A stretch of 64,000 bases of DNA from a gamma proteobacterium symbiont of Ctena orbiculata (lineage in GTDB: Bacteria > Pseudomonadota > Gammaproteobacteria > Chromatiales > Chromatiaceae), in contig NATV01000118.1 of the NCBI GenBank assembly GCA_003094535.1, positions 1-64,000 on the forward strand. Reading direction: 5' to 3'. Below are positions 45,905-54,623 of this stretch, piece after piece (positions within the stretch are counted from its first letter, which is position 1; each line of letters begins with the position of its first letter). The notes beneath the pieces are model-generated. The model saw nothing but the letters and a program-made list of their open reading frames with translations. It was not told the DNA's origin and did not search any database. Position numbers and translations under genes: made by a program.

Positions 45905-46591
45905 ATGGATACCATTAGGATACTGATTGTCGAGGACCACACCATAGTCCGTTCCAGCCTCAAAGCGCTCCTCTCGAAGATGAAATATATCGATGTAGTG
46001 GGTGAAGCAGAGGACGGCTTGGAGGGTATAAAAAAAGCGAGCGCGCTGGTACCCGATATCGTTTTAATGGATATCCGCATGCCCAGAATGAACGGAACCG
46101 ATGCGATCAAAAAAATCGTACGCCAGAATCCTTCGATCAATATTATTACCCTGACCCTGCACAAGGATGAAGAATATGTGCATATGGCATTAAGTTCCGG
46201 TGCAATGGGATACGTGTTAAAGGATGATCCAGAAGATGTCCTTCTGTTTGCGATCAAGTGTGTTAATTCCGGTCACTTCTTCCTGAGCCCCTCAATCTGC
46301 GACTGCATCATCAGGGGTTACCTGGCAAGGCCGGAAAAATCCGAATCAGTGACACTGCTCGAGGAACTCACGGAAAGAGAACGACAGATCATTAAACTGA
46401 TTGCTGAAGGCTATAAGAACAGGGAAATCGCCGATTATCTCTCGGTGAGCAATAAAACAGTGGAAAAGCATCGGGCGAATCTAATGCGCAAGCTGGACGT
46501 ACATAGCGCATCGCAAATTACCGCTTTCGCTATCGCGCATGGGATTGCCGGCGATGCGAATAACACCAATGGCCACAGCTTGATCAATTAA
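45905..46591 (+). CDS. NarL/FixJ-family response regulator (orphan)
   Basis: 228 residues from ATG 45905 (GGAGAAACTT upstream; the in-frame ATG 45893 lies inside the hairpin). Receiver domain with Asp56 in VLMDIRMP and the conserved Lys in YVLKDD, then a LuxR-type helix-turn-helix: LTERERQIIKLIAEGYKNREIADYLSVSNKTVEKHRANLMRKL-like region at about 160-205. No histidine kinase is adjacent. It is followed, 30 bases later, by the SCO1 gene, and could control copper-related genes such as the operon at 47.5-63.8 kb; this is inference. Confidence 0.9.
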   Translation: MDTIRILIVEDHTIVRSSLKALLSKMKYIDVVGEAEDGLEGIKKASALVPDIVLMDIRMPRMNGTDAIKKIVRQNPSINIITLTLHKDEEYVHMALSSGAMGYVLKDDPEDVLLFAIKCVNSGHFFLSPSICDCIIRGYLARPEKSESVTLLEELTERERQIIKLIAEGYKNREIADYLSVSNKTVEKHRANLMRKLDVHSASQITAFAIAHGIAGDANNTNGHSLIN

Positions 46592-46621
46592 CCGAAACTC
46601 AACTGAATTACGCATTTCGTA

Positions 46622-47254
46622 ATGAAACAGTGGCGTCTTAGCGTACTATCGCTAACCATTCTCTCACTCGGCATCTTCGCTCCCTCCGCGTCGCTGATCA
46701 ACAGCGCGCATGCGGAGAACGCGCCTGCGCAGATCTTGCGGCTCTACGTGAAGGGCTTTGGCGGTGATTTCACATTGACAGATCACCACGGCAATTCATT
46801 TTCGTTGCAGGAGATGCGCGGAAAAGTGGTCATCTTGTACTTTGGTTATACAGCCTGTGCCGATATCTGCCCAACAACGCTTTTCGATGTGGGCAGTGCG
46901 ATGCGCGCCCTGGGCCCCAAGGCGGCGCAGGTACAGCCATTGATGATCACGATAGATCCGAAACGGGACACGAAAGATCGTCTCAAGGCTGTCCTGCCCT
47001 ACTACCACCCGTCAATTATCGGTCTAACGGGCAGTGAAGCCGAAATTGAGGCGGTGGAGAAGCAGTATCGAGCCTCCAGTTATATCCGCCCACCCGACAA
47101 GAATGGATTCTATGCGGTTGACCACACCTCACATCTGTACATCATCGATTCCGAGGGGAGGTTGGGTTATTTAATTCCCTTCGGTACGCCTCCTGAGAAA
47201 ATCACTCAGGTGCTGCAGGAATTACTGAGCCAAATCAATACCGCACAAAAATAG
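46622..47254 (+). CDS. SCO1/SenC family copper-binding protein
   Basis: 210 residues: signal peptide (1-31) and a thioredoxin-fold SCO domain with VVILYFGYTACADICPTT (the CxxxC pair) and the third copper ligand His in DHTSHLYIID. SCO proteins load copper onto oxidases in the periplasm. It lies after the orphan regulator and converges with the copper-oxidase operon. A second SCO domain is encoded in that operon (49676-51661). Confidence 0.92.
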   Translation: MKQWRLSVLSLTILSLGIFAPSASLINSAHAENAPAQILRLYVKGFGGDFTLTDHHGNSFSLQEMRGKVVILYFGYTACADICPTTLFDVGSAMRALGPKAAQVQPLMITIDPKRDTKDRLKAVLPYYHPSIIGLTGSEAEIEAVEKQYRASSYIRPPDKNGFYAVDHTSHLYIIDSEGRLGYLIPFGTPPEKITQVLQELLSQINTAQK

Positions 47255-47430
47255 TGTTCGATTCATAGCGTGAACGGCACTGCTGATATTCGAGTAGGCG
47301 GATTCAGCAATTTTCTCAGCCTCGGTATCCGCTCACAGAAGACAAGCGTTACTCACTTGAACAGTGACGCAGCCGAATAAACATCCCTGTTATATCCACC
47401 AACATCTCTGTAGATGGGTAGAACAGCCGC

Positions 47431-47464
47431 CCTGATCGATCGATAGCTAGAATCGATGATCAGG
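47431..47464. terminator. hairpin between convergent SCO1 and subtilisin genes
   Basis: CCTGATC-G-ATCGAT (47431-47444) pairs with ATCGAT-GATCAGG (47452-47464). It lies in the 252-base convergent gap; no long T run, so it is a probable but not certain terminator for either side. Confidence 0.5.
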
Positions 47465-47506
47465 CAGCCACTGGTTGTATGAAAAAATCACCGCGACAGA
47501 CTGTCG

Positions 47507-49612
47507 CTATTGCTGCTCAACAGCGATGGACTCCTGACCTTCCACGCCGTATACAGTTATCGCGACAGGTGCGGAACCGAATTTAACGGTAAAATTGCTG
47601 AAGTATTTCTGCCAACGATTTTTTGAGCCAACCCATCTCATCGATCGATCAAGCCCATTTCCACCTGCCGCACGATAGATGATCAATCGCAGATCGGCAG
47701 CGTCAGCCAATCCCGACGTCGTCCAGACAATCAGTTTATCGCTGCTGCTGATATAACGGGCACGGGTTATTTCCAACGTCAGATCGTAGCCGTTGCAATC
47801 CTGATCGATACCATCATGCTTTATTTCCATGGCCCCGGGAAAGACAGTCGGATCCGCATCATTACAGTCCACGTTGATGGTGAAGCCATCACCGTCAGCA
47901 TCTGCTGGATCATCCTCGATTATGGTCAAGCCAGCGGCACTTTGGGCTCCCAGGCTTGCCCCGCCTGTGGCATTGCTGAGTGTCAGATCGAGGGTTTCAT
48001 CACCCTCAAAGACGGTGTCGTCCAGAATAGTAACCGTAAACGATTGACTGGTCTCGCCATCGAGGAATGTCAGTGTCCCGCTGGCCTGCTGATAATCTTC
48101 ACCCGCCAGCGCGGTGCCGTCGGAAGTGGCGTAATCAACCGTAATATCGCCTGCACTGCCCCCGCTACGGTTGACATTGACGGTAATGGTGCCGGCGTTT
48201 TCATCCACACTGTAACTCGCGTTTTCAAAGTCAAGCTGGCCTGGTTGACTGTTCAATACCAGCCAATTATAGGCTGCTTGCAGATCGATCATGCCATAGC
48301 CGGAGTCGTTGTCCGGTCCAGCCGCGCCAAGATCAACCGCACTCTGCCGCAGCGCCTCTTCCAGCAGTGACACCTCCACGTTGGGAAAGGCTTGTTTGAG
48401 CAGCGCCATGCCACCGGCCACATGGGGCGCGGCAAATGAAGTACCGGTTACCTGAGTCGTCCAGGCCACGGGTAAACCGGAGGTGTGGGCTGACGTAGTG
48501 ATATTCTGCCCAGGTGCCACGACATCGGGAAAGGTCCCGCCGCCACAGGCTGAACTGCCACGCGCACTCATATCGATGACCGCCAGGTTACTATCCACCG
48601 CGCCTACCGAAAACGCCCCGGGATTGTTGGCCGGGCTGACACTGGAGTTGGGATTGGGACCGGTATTGCCCGCCGCGAACACCAGGGCGATACCCGCTGT
48701 CTTCATCACGGCGATGTCGTTTGCAAATTCTGTATTGCAGCTATTCTGCGTACCTTGGAGGTACCATGAGTTATTCACAATGTCAGGTGCATCATCGGTA
48801 TTCGGATCGCCATCAGGATCCAGCAGCCACTGGAAACCGGCGTGGATCGCACTTAATGACGCCGAACCCTGGTCATTGAAAATCTTTGCCGCAATCCACT
48901 GTGCGCCGGGCGCCATGCCGATGGAATTACCGCTGGCGTTGCCGCCGACTAGCACCCCCATTACATGGGTGCCGTGCCCGGTGGATGCACTGGCACTGTC
49001 GTATGGGCTGGTGGAGTTTACATCATAGGGATTGAACCAGCTATTGCTGCCCCCACGGTATCTTGTACTCAAGTCGAGATGGCTGGGCTCGACACCGGTA
49101 TCCATGCTGGCAACAACCATCCCGGTTCCGTCGTAGCCGGCCGCCCAAAGATTTTCTGCACCGACGGCCTGAAGATTCTGTTCCGGCAACCAGTCCGACG
49201 CAGGCACGACCACGTCTGCATCCAAGCTGATGCTCTCGACATAACTGCGTCTTGCGAGCCATGCAATCCTATCGACGCGAAGACTCAGGCTGATACCGTT
49301 GGTAATCCAGAGATCCATTATGCTTTGCGCGCCCTGGGTCCTGAGCTCCCTCTTCAGATTGACGACGTCCTGGCTGGCCATCTTCCCTTTCAACGCGGAG
49401 ATCATCCGCCTCGTGCGCTGATTTCTGTCGCTGTCATTGAAGCTGTTTGGATTGACCTTGTCATTGAATCTGACGATCACGTCGATATAGCTATCTTCCG
49501 GAACGCTCGCTATCCTGTCGAGCAATGCCTGATCCAGGGTGGCGGCTTGAAGCGGTATCGACAGGAGAAAAATGACTAACGCTGACATAGTCAATTGCAT
49601 AGATTGTTTCAT
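47507..49612 (-). CDS. secreted subtilisin with Calx-beta and MopE-type metal-binding motif
   Basis: 701 residues from ATG 49612 (AGGGGTAATTAGT upstream). Signal peptide (1-23), I9-like prodomain (about 24-135), S8 peptidase with a full triad: Asp171 (SMDTG), His213 (GHGTH), Ser392 (GTSFAAP) and oxyanion Asn315. A Calx-beta calcium-binding domain (about 456-565) follows, then a MopE-type motif DADGDGFTINVDCNDADP with PGAMEIKHDGIDQDCNG (about 570-610) known to bind metal, and a C-terminal beta domain of about 90 residues. Last gene of the oxidase operon, 63 bases after the SCO fusion. It may process the giant protein or the oxidases. Confidence 0.92.
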   Translation of the reverse strand: MKQSMQLTMSALVIFLLSIPLQAATLDQALLDRIASVPEDSYIDVIVRFNDKVNPNSFNDSDRNQRTRRMISALKGKMASQDVVNLKRELRTQGAQSIMDLWITNGISLSLRVDRIAWLARRSYVESISLDADVVVPASDWLPEQNLQAVGAENLWAAGYDGTGMVVASMDTGVEPSHLDLSTRYRGGSNSWFNPYDVNSTSPYDSASASTGHGTHVMGVLVGGNASGNSIGMAPGAQWIAAKIFNDQGSASLSAIHAGFQWLLDPDGDPNTDDAPDIVNNSWYLQGTQNSCNTEFANDIAVMKTAGIALVFAAGNTGPNPNSSVSPANNPGAFSVGAVDSNLAVIDMSARGSSACGGGTFPDVVAPGQNITTSAHTSGLPVAWTTQVTGTSFAAPHVAGGMALLKQAFPNVEVSLLEEALRQSAVDLGAAGPDNDSGYGMIDLQAAYNWLVLNSQPGQLDFENASYSVDENAGTITVNVNRSGGSAGDITVDYATSDGTALAGEDYQQASGTLTFLDGETSQSFTVTILDDTVFEGDETLDLTLSNATGGASLGAQSAAGLTIIEDDPADADGDGFTINVDCNDADPTVFPGAMEIKHDGIDQDCNGYDLTLEITRARYISSSDKLIVWTTSGLADAADLRLIIYRAAGGNGLDRSMRWVGSKNRWQKYFSNFTVKFGSAPVAITVYGVEGQESIAVEQQ

Positions 49613-49675
49613 ACTAATTACCCCTATCGACTTCACTTCTTTGAGATATCAGGATTATCGGACATATCACACCAC

Positions 49676-51661
49676 TCAGTTGTCCGCCTGAAACGCGTGC
49701 CTTTGCCCTTCGAGCAAAACCTGCTCGATTTGAGTTGCCATCTCCCGGGGGTCTATTCCATGATCAAAGTAGTTGATGGGGCGACCATCCGGACCCACAA
49801 AATAGGTCCATGCGGTATGGTCCACTACGTACTCCCCATCCACATCACCCGCAAAATATTGCGCTTGATAGGCTTTGGCCGCCCTGCGTATTTGCTGCGC
49901 CGTGCCCGTCATTCCCACTATCTGCGGATGAAAATAGTTGACATAGGTTGCCAGTTTTTCAGGTGAATCGCGTTTTGCATCCACACTGATGAATATCGGT
50001 TGCACACTTTCGCTCAGCTCACCCAGGATCTCCAGCACATTGGCGATGGTGACCATATTCGTTGGGCAGATATCCGGGCAGAAGGTGTAGCCGAAAAATA
50101 CCAGCAGGTGTTTACCGTAAAAATCCTCTTCCGTGACCGTCTCACCATGGTGATTCACCAGCTCAAACGGGCCGCCGAATTTCTTCGGCGGTTCAAGTTC
50201 GTAACCTTTGTAGAGATAACGATCACCATACCGGTTGATGCTGCAATGGAATCGAATCAGCTGCAGTTGATACAGATGGCGGTTCAGATCGTTCTCACTG
50301 AGATCGAGTTGGTCAAGATCTCCGACATGAGATGCGGTTTTCTGCAGATGATCAAGAAAAGAGGTGCGTTGGGAGTTCTCTGCACTGATCAGATGATCGG
50401 CAAAGGTCAGCCAAAGGCTTCTGGCATCGGCACTCTGTTGAATAGCCTGGGGAATGTCCTCTTCCATATAGCCAAGCGTTCGCAGTACCTGCTCCCAGTC
50501 AGGCCTGAGTGTCGACTCATGCACAGCCTTGGTAAAATCATCGACATTACCCAAACAGTACTCGGAAGTGAAACCATAGCCATCCAATTTATCCTCTTGG
50601 ACCGGCCGGACTCCGCTGCACAGTTCGCGGTCCTTCGTTTTGGCCGCGAGCGCTGTCAGGCACGCCGAACGCACAGGTATCATCAAGAATCCGGGATCAA
50701 TCGACCATCCTATACCGATCACGTTGTCCGGGATCTTGCGACATAGATCAGGGTTATTGAATCTCACCGCCATGTCATAGTAAGCGCGCTCCAGGTCGCT
50801 GACCTTGCGATAGCCGCTGGATATGCGCTGGTTGTCCGCTTCAGCCGTCACCGATGAGCTGCTCCCCTTTTTCAACCCAAGCGCAATCATGGCTTCATTG
50901 TCTACTTCACCCGGGCTGTACCTGAACTGTGCGAATCTCTCACCGCAATCCTTACTGATGCGCCCCTGGACACAAAGCCGCATAGCTCGGCTCATAACCC
51001 AATCCTGCTCTCGCTCCTTCTCTTCCTCGGTGTAGTAGTGCAGTTGGTCCTCGGCTCGTTCCATATTGCTGAAATCGGGAAGTTTCTGCAGACGCTCGAC
51101 AAAGCTTGCGCGCTGCTTTTCCCGGGTGATCGCTTGATAAAAACGCTTCCACGCCAGCCTGTCATTTTCGACATTGTTCGCTGTTAAGTCAGACTCGGAA
51201 AAACCCAGCTCTCTCAACAGGGCTTGATGGTCAAAATCGAAGGGGAATGGTTTTTTCAGCTGGATCAGACGACCGGCCTGATAACGGCATCGCTCGGGAT
51301 CGAGCCAATTCATGACACCGGCGCCGTACGGGATCGGCTCTACCTTGTCGCACCAGCTCAGATCGGCACTGTTGACGGCGAGATAGTAGTAGCAGTGTGA
51401 ACGCGCCAGATTGGGTTTGCGCACCCGATGCAGGGCATTGGGTGAGATCTTTTCGCACATTTCGGGTAATTGCAGATCCGCGGCAATACCGATATAGGCA
51501 AACTCCAATGTATTGGGTTTTCTGAAACTGGTCAGATCCTTGGCGTATAGCGAAGTCACCGATAGCAGAGATGACGCGCCCAGAACAAAGACAGCGGCTG
51601 ATCGTATTGCGTTTCTTAGTACTACGTTAAGATCTACTGCCTGTCGCTGTATTGAAGCCAT
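49676..51661 (-). CDS. SCO1 domain fused to a duplicated four-cysteine module
   Basis: 661 residues. Membrane or signal segment at about 18-40. Residues about 54-200 and 294-445 are two copies of an unrecognised module. Each has four Cys: 69, 90, 104, 125 and 307, 334, 348, 369, with the last three spaced 14 and 21 in both, and each continues into a helical part (LLRELGFSESDL / VLRTLGYMEEDI, then FVERLQKLPDFS / FLDHLQKTASH). The C-terminal 165 residues are a SCO1 domain with GYTFCPDICPTN (CxxxC) and His in VVDHTAWTYFV. Probably a periplasmic, membrane-bound copper loader dedicated to the oxidases of this operon. Confidence 0.85.
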   Translation of the reverse strand: MASIQRQAVDLNVVLRNAIRSAAVFVLGASSLLSVTSLYAKDLTSFRKPNTLEFAYIGIAADLQLPEMCEKISPNALHRVRKPNLARSHCYYYLAVNSADLSWCDKVEPIPYGAGVMNWLDPERCRYQAGRLIQLKKPFPFDFDHQALLRELGFSESDLTANNVENDRLAWKRFYQAITREKQRASFVERLQKLPDFSNMERAEDQLHYYTEEEKEREQDWVMSRAMRLCVQGRISKDCGERFAQFRYSPGEVDNEAMIALGLKKGSSSSVTAEADNQRISSGYRKVSDLERAYYDMAVRFNNPDLCRKIPDNVIGIGWSIDPGFLMIPVRSACLTALAAKTKDRELCSGVRPVQEDKLDGYGFTSEYCLGNVDDFTKAVHESTLRPDWEQVLRTLGYMEEDIPQAIQQSADARSLWLTFADHLISAENSQRTSFLDHLQKTASHVGDLDQLDLSENDLNRHLYQLQLIRFHCSINRYGDRYLYKGYELEPPKKFGGPFELVNHHGETVTEEDFYGKHLLVFFGYTFCPDICPTNMVTIANVLEILGELSESVQPIFISVDAKRDSPEKLATYVNYFHPQIVGMTGTAQQIRRAAKAYQAQYFAGDVDGEYVVDHTAWTYFVGPDGRPINYFDHGIDPREMATQIEQVLLEGQRHAFQADN

Positions 51662-51676
51662 GATAATCTTGCTCCA

Positions 51677-52189
51677 TCATGGCTGATAGCCGCAGTGGCG
51701 GCTATAGGTATAGTAGGATCGCAAAGACAGACACTTTTTGTAATTGTCCTCATCCAGGTGGATTTCACACTGCGCCCTTGCCTGTTCGGCCAAATCACAA
51801 TAGTACTGTTCCTTGAATGCCATGTGTTCCGCGATTGTGTATTCGCCGACAATTTTTTCACTTGGCAATGGCTGGGAAGGTGCAACCTGGAAGCGCCCCT
51901 TCCAAGCGGTTTCCGCACTCTCTTCTCTTTGGTATTGGCCTTGCATTACTGTTGACTTGGAGCTTGACAACCTGTCAGTAGTGGCGGTCACAGCGGATTT
52001 CTGACTGGTCACTTGCTCCGTTTGATGCTCAATTTTCGCTGCCTGTCTCGAACTGTCAGGCGTCAAATCGTCACTCTGATGTTCGGTAAGCCAGAGGAGC
52101 AGCAACGTCACTGCAAATATAAACGCAAAAAGAAGCAGCAGTTTATCCAAACCTGCTTTCTCTTCCATATCTATATGGCTTTTGATCAT
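51677..52189 (-). CDS. single-span membrane protein with a four-cysteine periplasmic end
   Basis: 170 residues: short cytoplasmic N-terminus, membrane helix at about 16-34, a Ser/Thr/Gln-rich linker and a C-terminal domain with Cys131, 141, 153 and 166. The Cys spacing and the Tyr-rich context (EQYYCDLA, LRSYYTYSRHC) recall the modules of the neighbouring SCO fusion. GGAGATTGATAC precedes the ATG and the gene lies four bases after the prodomain gene. No family recognised; I infer a partner of the SCO fusion. Confidence 0.72.
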   Translation of the reverse strand: MIKSHIDMEEKAGLDKLLLLFAFIFAVTLLLLWLTEHQSDDLTPDSSRQAAKIEHQTEQVTSQKSAVTATTDRLSSSKSTVMQGQYQREESAETAWKGRFQVAPSQPLPSEKIVGEYTIAEHMAFKEQYYCDLAEQARAQCEIHLDEDNYKKCLSLRSYYTYSRHCGYQP

Positions 52190-52192
52190 GTA

Positions 52193-52654
52193 TCAATCTC
52201 CTTGAACGACAGGAGCCGAGTCAATCGACTTGGGAGAGGAAACAAAAGGCACCTCTTTATCGAGGCGGATAGCCGACACATCCGTTCGTTCAGCAATCAT
52301 TGGAATGAGCTCGGAACGGACAGTCACGGCCAGCAGGTTGGTAACCCAAATAGAGCGGAGATTTTTACCGCCCTTGGTCTTCAGGTAGTCAATCAGATCC
52401 GCCTGGCTGGCTTCCGCATGTGACCGCAGCAGATGCGGCAGTGCCCGTCGACGCTCAGGCGTGGAAAGTTTTTTGATCTTGTTGAGATCCGCCTTCTCGG
52501 CCATGGTGATGATGATCGCGATTTCCTCTTCAGGCTCGGATACCGCCAGTCTCGATTCCAAATCCTGACTTAAGGTATTGCCGAATACTGTTGTGGCGAC
52601 TAGCGAGGCAGCAACGATAAGAACTGCCGGCATTTTCACGATCATTCTTGACAT
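52193..52654 (-). CDS. free-standing subtilisin prodomain-like protein
   Basis: 153 residues: signal peptide (1-25) and one domain that follows the prodomain of the subtilisin at 47507-49612: compare SIWVTNLLAVTVRSELI and DVSAIRLDKEV here with DLWITNGISLSLRVDRI and VESISLDADV there, after a similar PEEEIAIIITM / PEDSYIDVIVRF strand. No peptidase domain follows. Such I9-type domains fold and inhibit their protease, so this is probably a separately secreted inhibitor or folding helper. It sits 20 bases after the 52675-53190 gene. Confidence 0.75.
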   Translation of the reverse strand: MSRMIVKMPAVLIVAASLVATTVFGNTLSQDLESRLAVSEPEEEIAIIITMAEKADLNKIKKLSTPERRRALPHLLRSHAEASQADLIDYLKTKGGKNLRSIWVTNLLAVTVRSELIPMIAERTDVSAIRLDKEVPFVSSPKSIDSAPVVQGD

Positions 52655-52674
52655 CGATTAACCTTCGCCGCGTA

Positions 52675-53190
52675 TTACTCGATCTTCATGTCTTCAATTA
52701 CCAGGTCTCCGATGACCAAAGTCACCTTGTCACCCCGCTTGAAGCGGCGGCCGGGATTGGCAAACATGGTGGTATAGATATTACCTTCGCGGGCGTTATC
52801 CTTACCCTGTCGTAGCGTGCCTACCTTGGTGCTGGGAGGCACAACGGAGACATTGTCATTAGGATCCCAGACATAGGGCTTGATCTTGTAGCTGTGGAGA
52901 TAGGCGGCCTTTTTTGCATCCACCACCTTGTGCCTGAAATCCAACATATAACCAACTGCCGTAAGGCGCAGGCTTTTTATCTCGACCCCGAACTTATCGA
53001 CGATACTCTTTAGATGCTCCACATTTTCCGCGGAGTATCGAATCTCCGGAAGTGCGGGCTGTGGAGCCGTCGCGTTCGCGGAGAGAACGGCCGAATTGAA
53101 CAGCACAAATCCAAGCAGCAAAAGCAACAGATAGCTCTTAGCCAAATTCGTTATGACCCCAGGCCGGTTTTTGAGATTAGCGGGTGACAT
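52675..53190 (-). CDS. exported conserved protein of the oxidase operon
   Basis: About 171 residues from ATG 53190 (AGGAGTGGTCGT upstream). Export signal (about 15-40), then a compact domain with GVEIKSLRLTAVGYMLDFRHKVVDAKKAAYLH and a C-terminal MFANPGRRFKRGDKVTLVIGDLVIEDM. I remember similar hypothetical proteins near copper and respiratory genes in other bacteria but cannot name a family. The two-part beta-rich pattern suggests a small periplasmic beta-sandwich. Confidence 0.75.
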   Translation of the reverse strand: MSPANLKNRPGVITNLAKSYLLLLLLGFVLFNSAVLSANATAPQPALPEIRYSAENVEHLKSIVDKFGVEIKSLRLTAVGYMLDFRHKVVDAKKAAYLHSYKIKPYVWDPNDNVSVVPPSTKVGTLRQGKDNAREGNIYTTMFANPGRRFKRGDKVTLVIGDLVIEDMKIE

Positions 53191-53270
53191 ACGACCACTC
53201 CTGTAATTCATTCATATTCGCATTACATCGGCGAGAATAATGCAACTCAGATCGATTCTTAAGATGACTA

Positions 53271-53305
53271 ACTCCGCCAGTGGGACCTTGACCCACTGGC
53301 GGAGT
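53271..53305. other. strong hairpin inside the oxidase operon
   Basis: ACTCCGCCAGTGGG (53271-53284) and CCCACTGGCGGAGT (53292-53305) form a perfect 14-bp stem with a 7-base loop, in the 140-base gap between the third oxidase gene and the next gene. No T run on the minus strand. It may cut the operon's expression into a high upstream part (secreted proteins) and a lower downstream part. Confidence 0.7.
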
Positions 53306-53329
53306 CCTTGCTATCTGCCTTCCGAGTTA

Positions 53330-54595
53330 TCAGGGTCCTACTGCAACAGCCGGAGTAACCCCAGCAACTGGAGGGATCTCACCGAAGCGATCGAGCTCCA
53401 GCATCAGCTGATACCCCAGAGGGCCTCCGTCATCAGGATCAACATTGTTCACATAGATATCCCTGGTCTGCAGCGGCGATACGAGAAACACCTCCTGCAT
53501 TTTTTCGTAGACGGTACCGGTATCGTCCTTTAAATCGGCTCCGTCGAGTGAGAACCTGTAGAGATAGCCATCCTCGGCAATCGCACGCGCACCAAAACCG
53601 CGCGGTTCATCGGCGCAGAACTTACAGGCAATAGAGTGATAGCGGTTGCCTGCGCTGCGTACCCTGAGCAGAATCTTGCGATTGGCATTGGGAAGTCCAA
53701 TATCCGCCTGCAGATCCAGCTTCGATCCGTCGAAGGGTTCGCCGTTGATCAATATGTACTTCGGTGCATACTTGATGGTACTGGTCGTACGCAGCCCCTG
53801 GTTCGCGGGAGAACAAGCACCCGCATCCTCATCGGGTCCGTAACAACCACGATCCACCGCGTAATGGATAGCGGGATCGATCTCGCTGTAGAAGAGGGAT
53901 GCTTCACGAAAATAACCGGTACGCGCCCCCGCGTAGGGCCTGTTGCCGCCACCGACGCATCTTCCCTGCGTTGCATTGTAGGGAGAAGAGGAAGGACAGA
54001 CCGTCAGCGGACCATGCAGACCCATCTGCACCTGTACCTGCATATGGGTCCCGCTGTGGTAGATGAAGGTCCCCTCGCGAACATTGCTGAAGGTATAGGT
54101 CACCGCCTGCGGACGACCGCTGGTAAGCCGCCGTGTCTCTTTGACCTGCGACCGCATCCGGCCCGCGAAATTGGGATTGCCGCCGCCGTAGTATCTTGGA
54201 CCGTCAGCTGCATTGTTACCTGGATTTGGATCAACCACCGCCGGCATGGGCTGGCCGGGTATCATGACCGACGTCCTGTTGTCGGCCACCCGGTTATCGG
54301 CACCCGGGATACAGTTCAGCAGATGCACGACCACGTCGTCGCCGGCGTTGGTCACGATCTCAGGTCCCGGCGCCTGCAGGGCGGCGTTATTGTTGACCTG
54401 GCCGCAAGCCGTCGGCGGTGAGCCGGGATCGTAGTTCATGTATCCCCACATGGGGATTGCTTCCCCGTTGATCGTCTGCAAAAACCGTCCGGCAGCCAGG
54501 TAGACATCTACCGCGCTGGCCATTCCCGACCAGAGCATGCCGAAGGCGCCGACCAAGGCTGTCGCTTTCAAACTGTTCTTAACTAAGGATTTCAT
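53330..54595 (-). CDS. multicopper-oxidase-like protein C (degenerate copper sites)
   Basis: 421 residues: signal peptide (1-28) and two cupredoxin-like domains. The first ends with GTFIYHSGTHMQVQVQMGLHGPL, in which His180 and His184 replace the usual HxH pair; a second His occurs in RYHSIACKFCADEP. No HCH..M type 1 copper site is present, so on its own it is unlikely to be a full oxidase. AGGAGATTAAAGC precedes the ATG. Third of three oxidase-like genes, 29 bases after protein B. Likely a structural or copper-handling subunit of the complex. Confidence 0.82.
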   Translation of the reverse strand: MKSLVKNSLKATALVGAFGMLWSGMASAVDVYLAAGRFLQTINGEAIPMWGYMNYDPGSPPTACGQVNNNAALQAPGPEIVTNAGDDVVVHLLNCIPGADNRVADNRTSVMIPGQPMPAVVDPNPGNNAADGPRYYGGGNPNFAGRMRSQVKETRRLTSGRPQAVTYTFSNVREGTFIYHSGTHMQVQVQMGLHGPLTVCPSSSPYNATQGRCVGGGNRPYAGARTGYFREASLFYSEIDPAIHYAVDRGCYGPDEDAGACSPANQGLRTTSTIKYAPKYILINGEPFDGSKLDLQADIGLPNANRKILLRVRSAGNRYHSIACKFCADEPRGFGARAIAEDGYLYRFSLDGADLKDDTGTVYEKMQEVFLVSPLQTRDIYVNNVDPDDGGPLGYQLMLELDRFGEIPPVAGVTPAVAVGP

Positions 54596-54623
54596 TGCTT
54601 TAATCTCCTTTTACCTTGACCGC

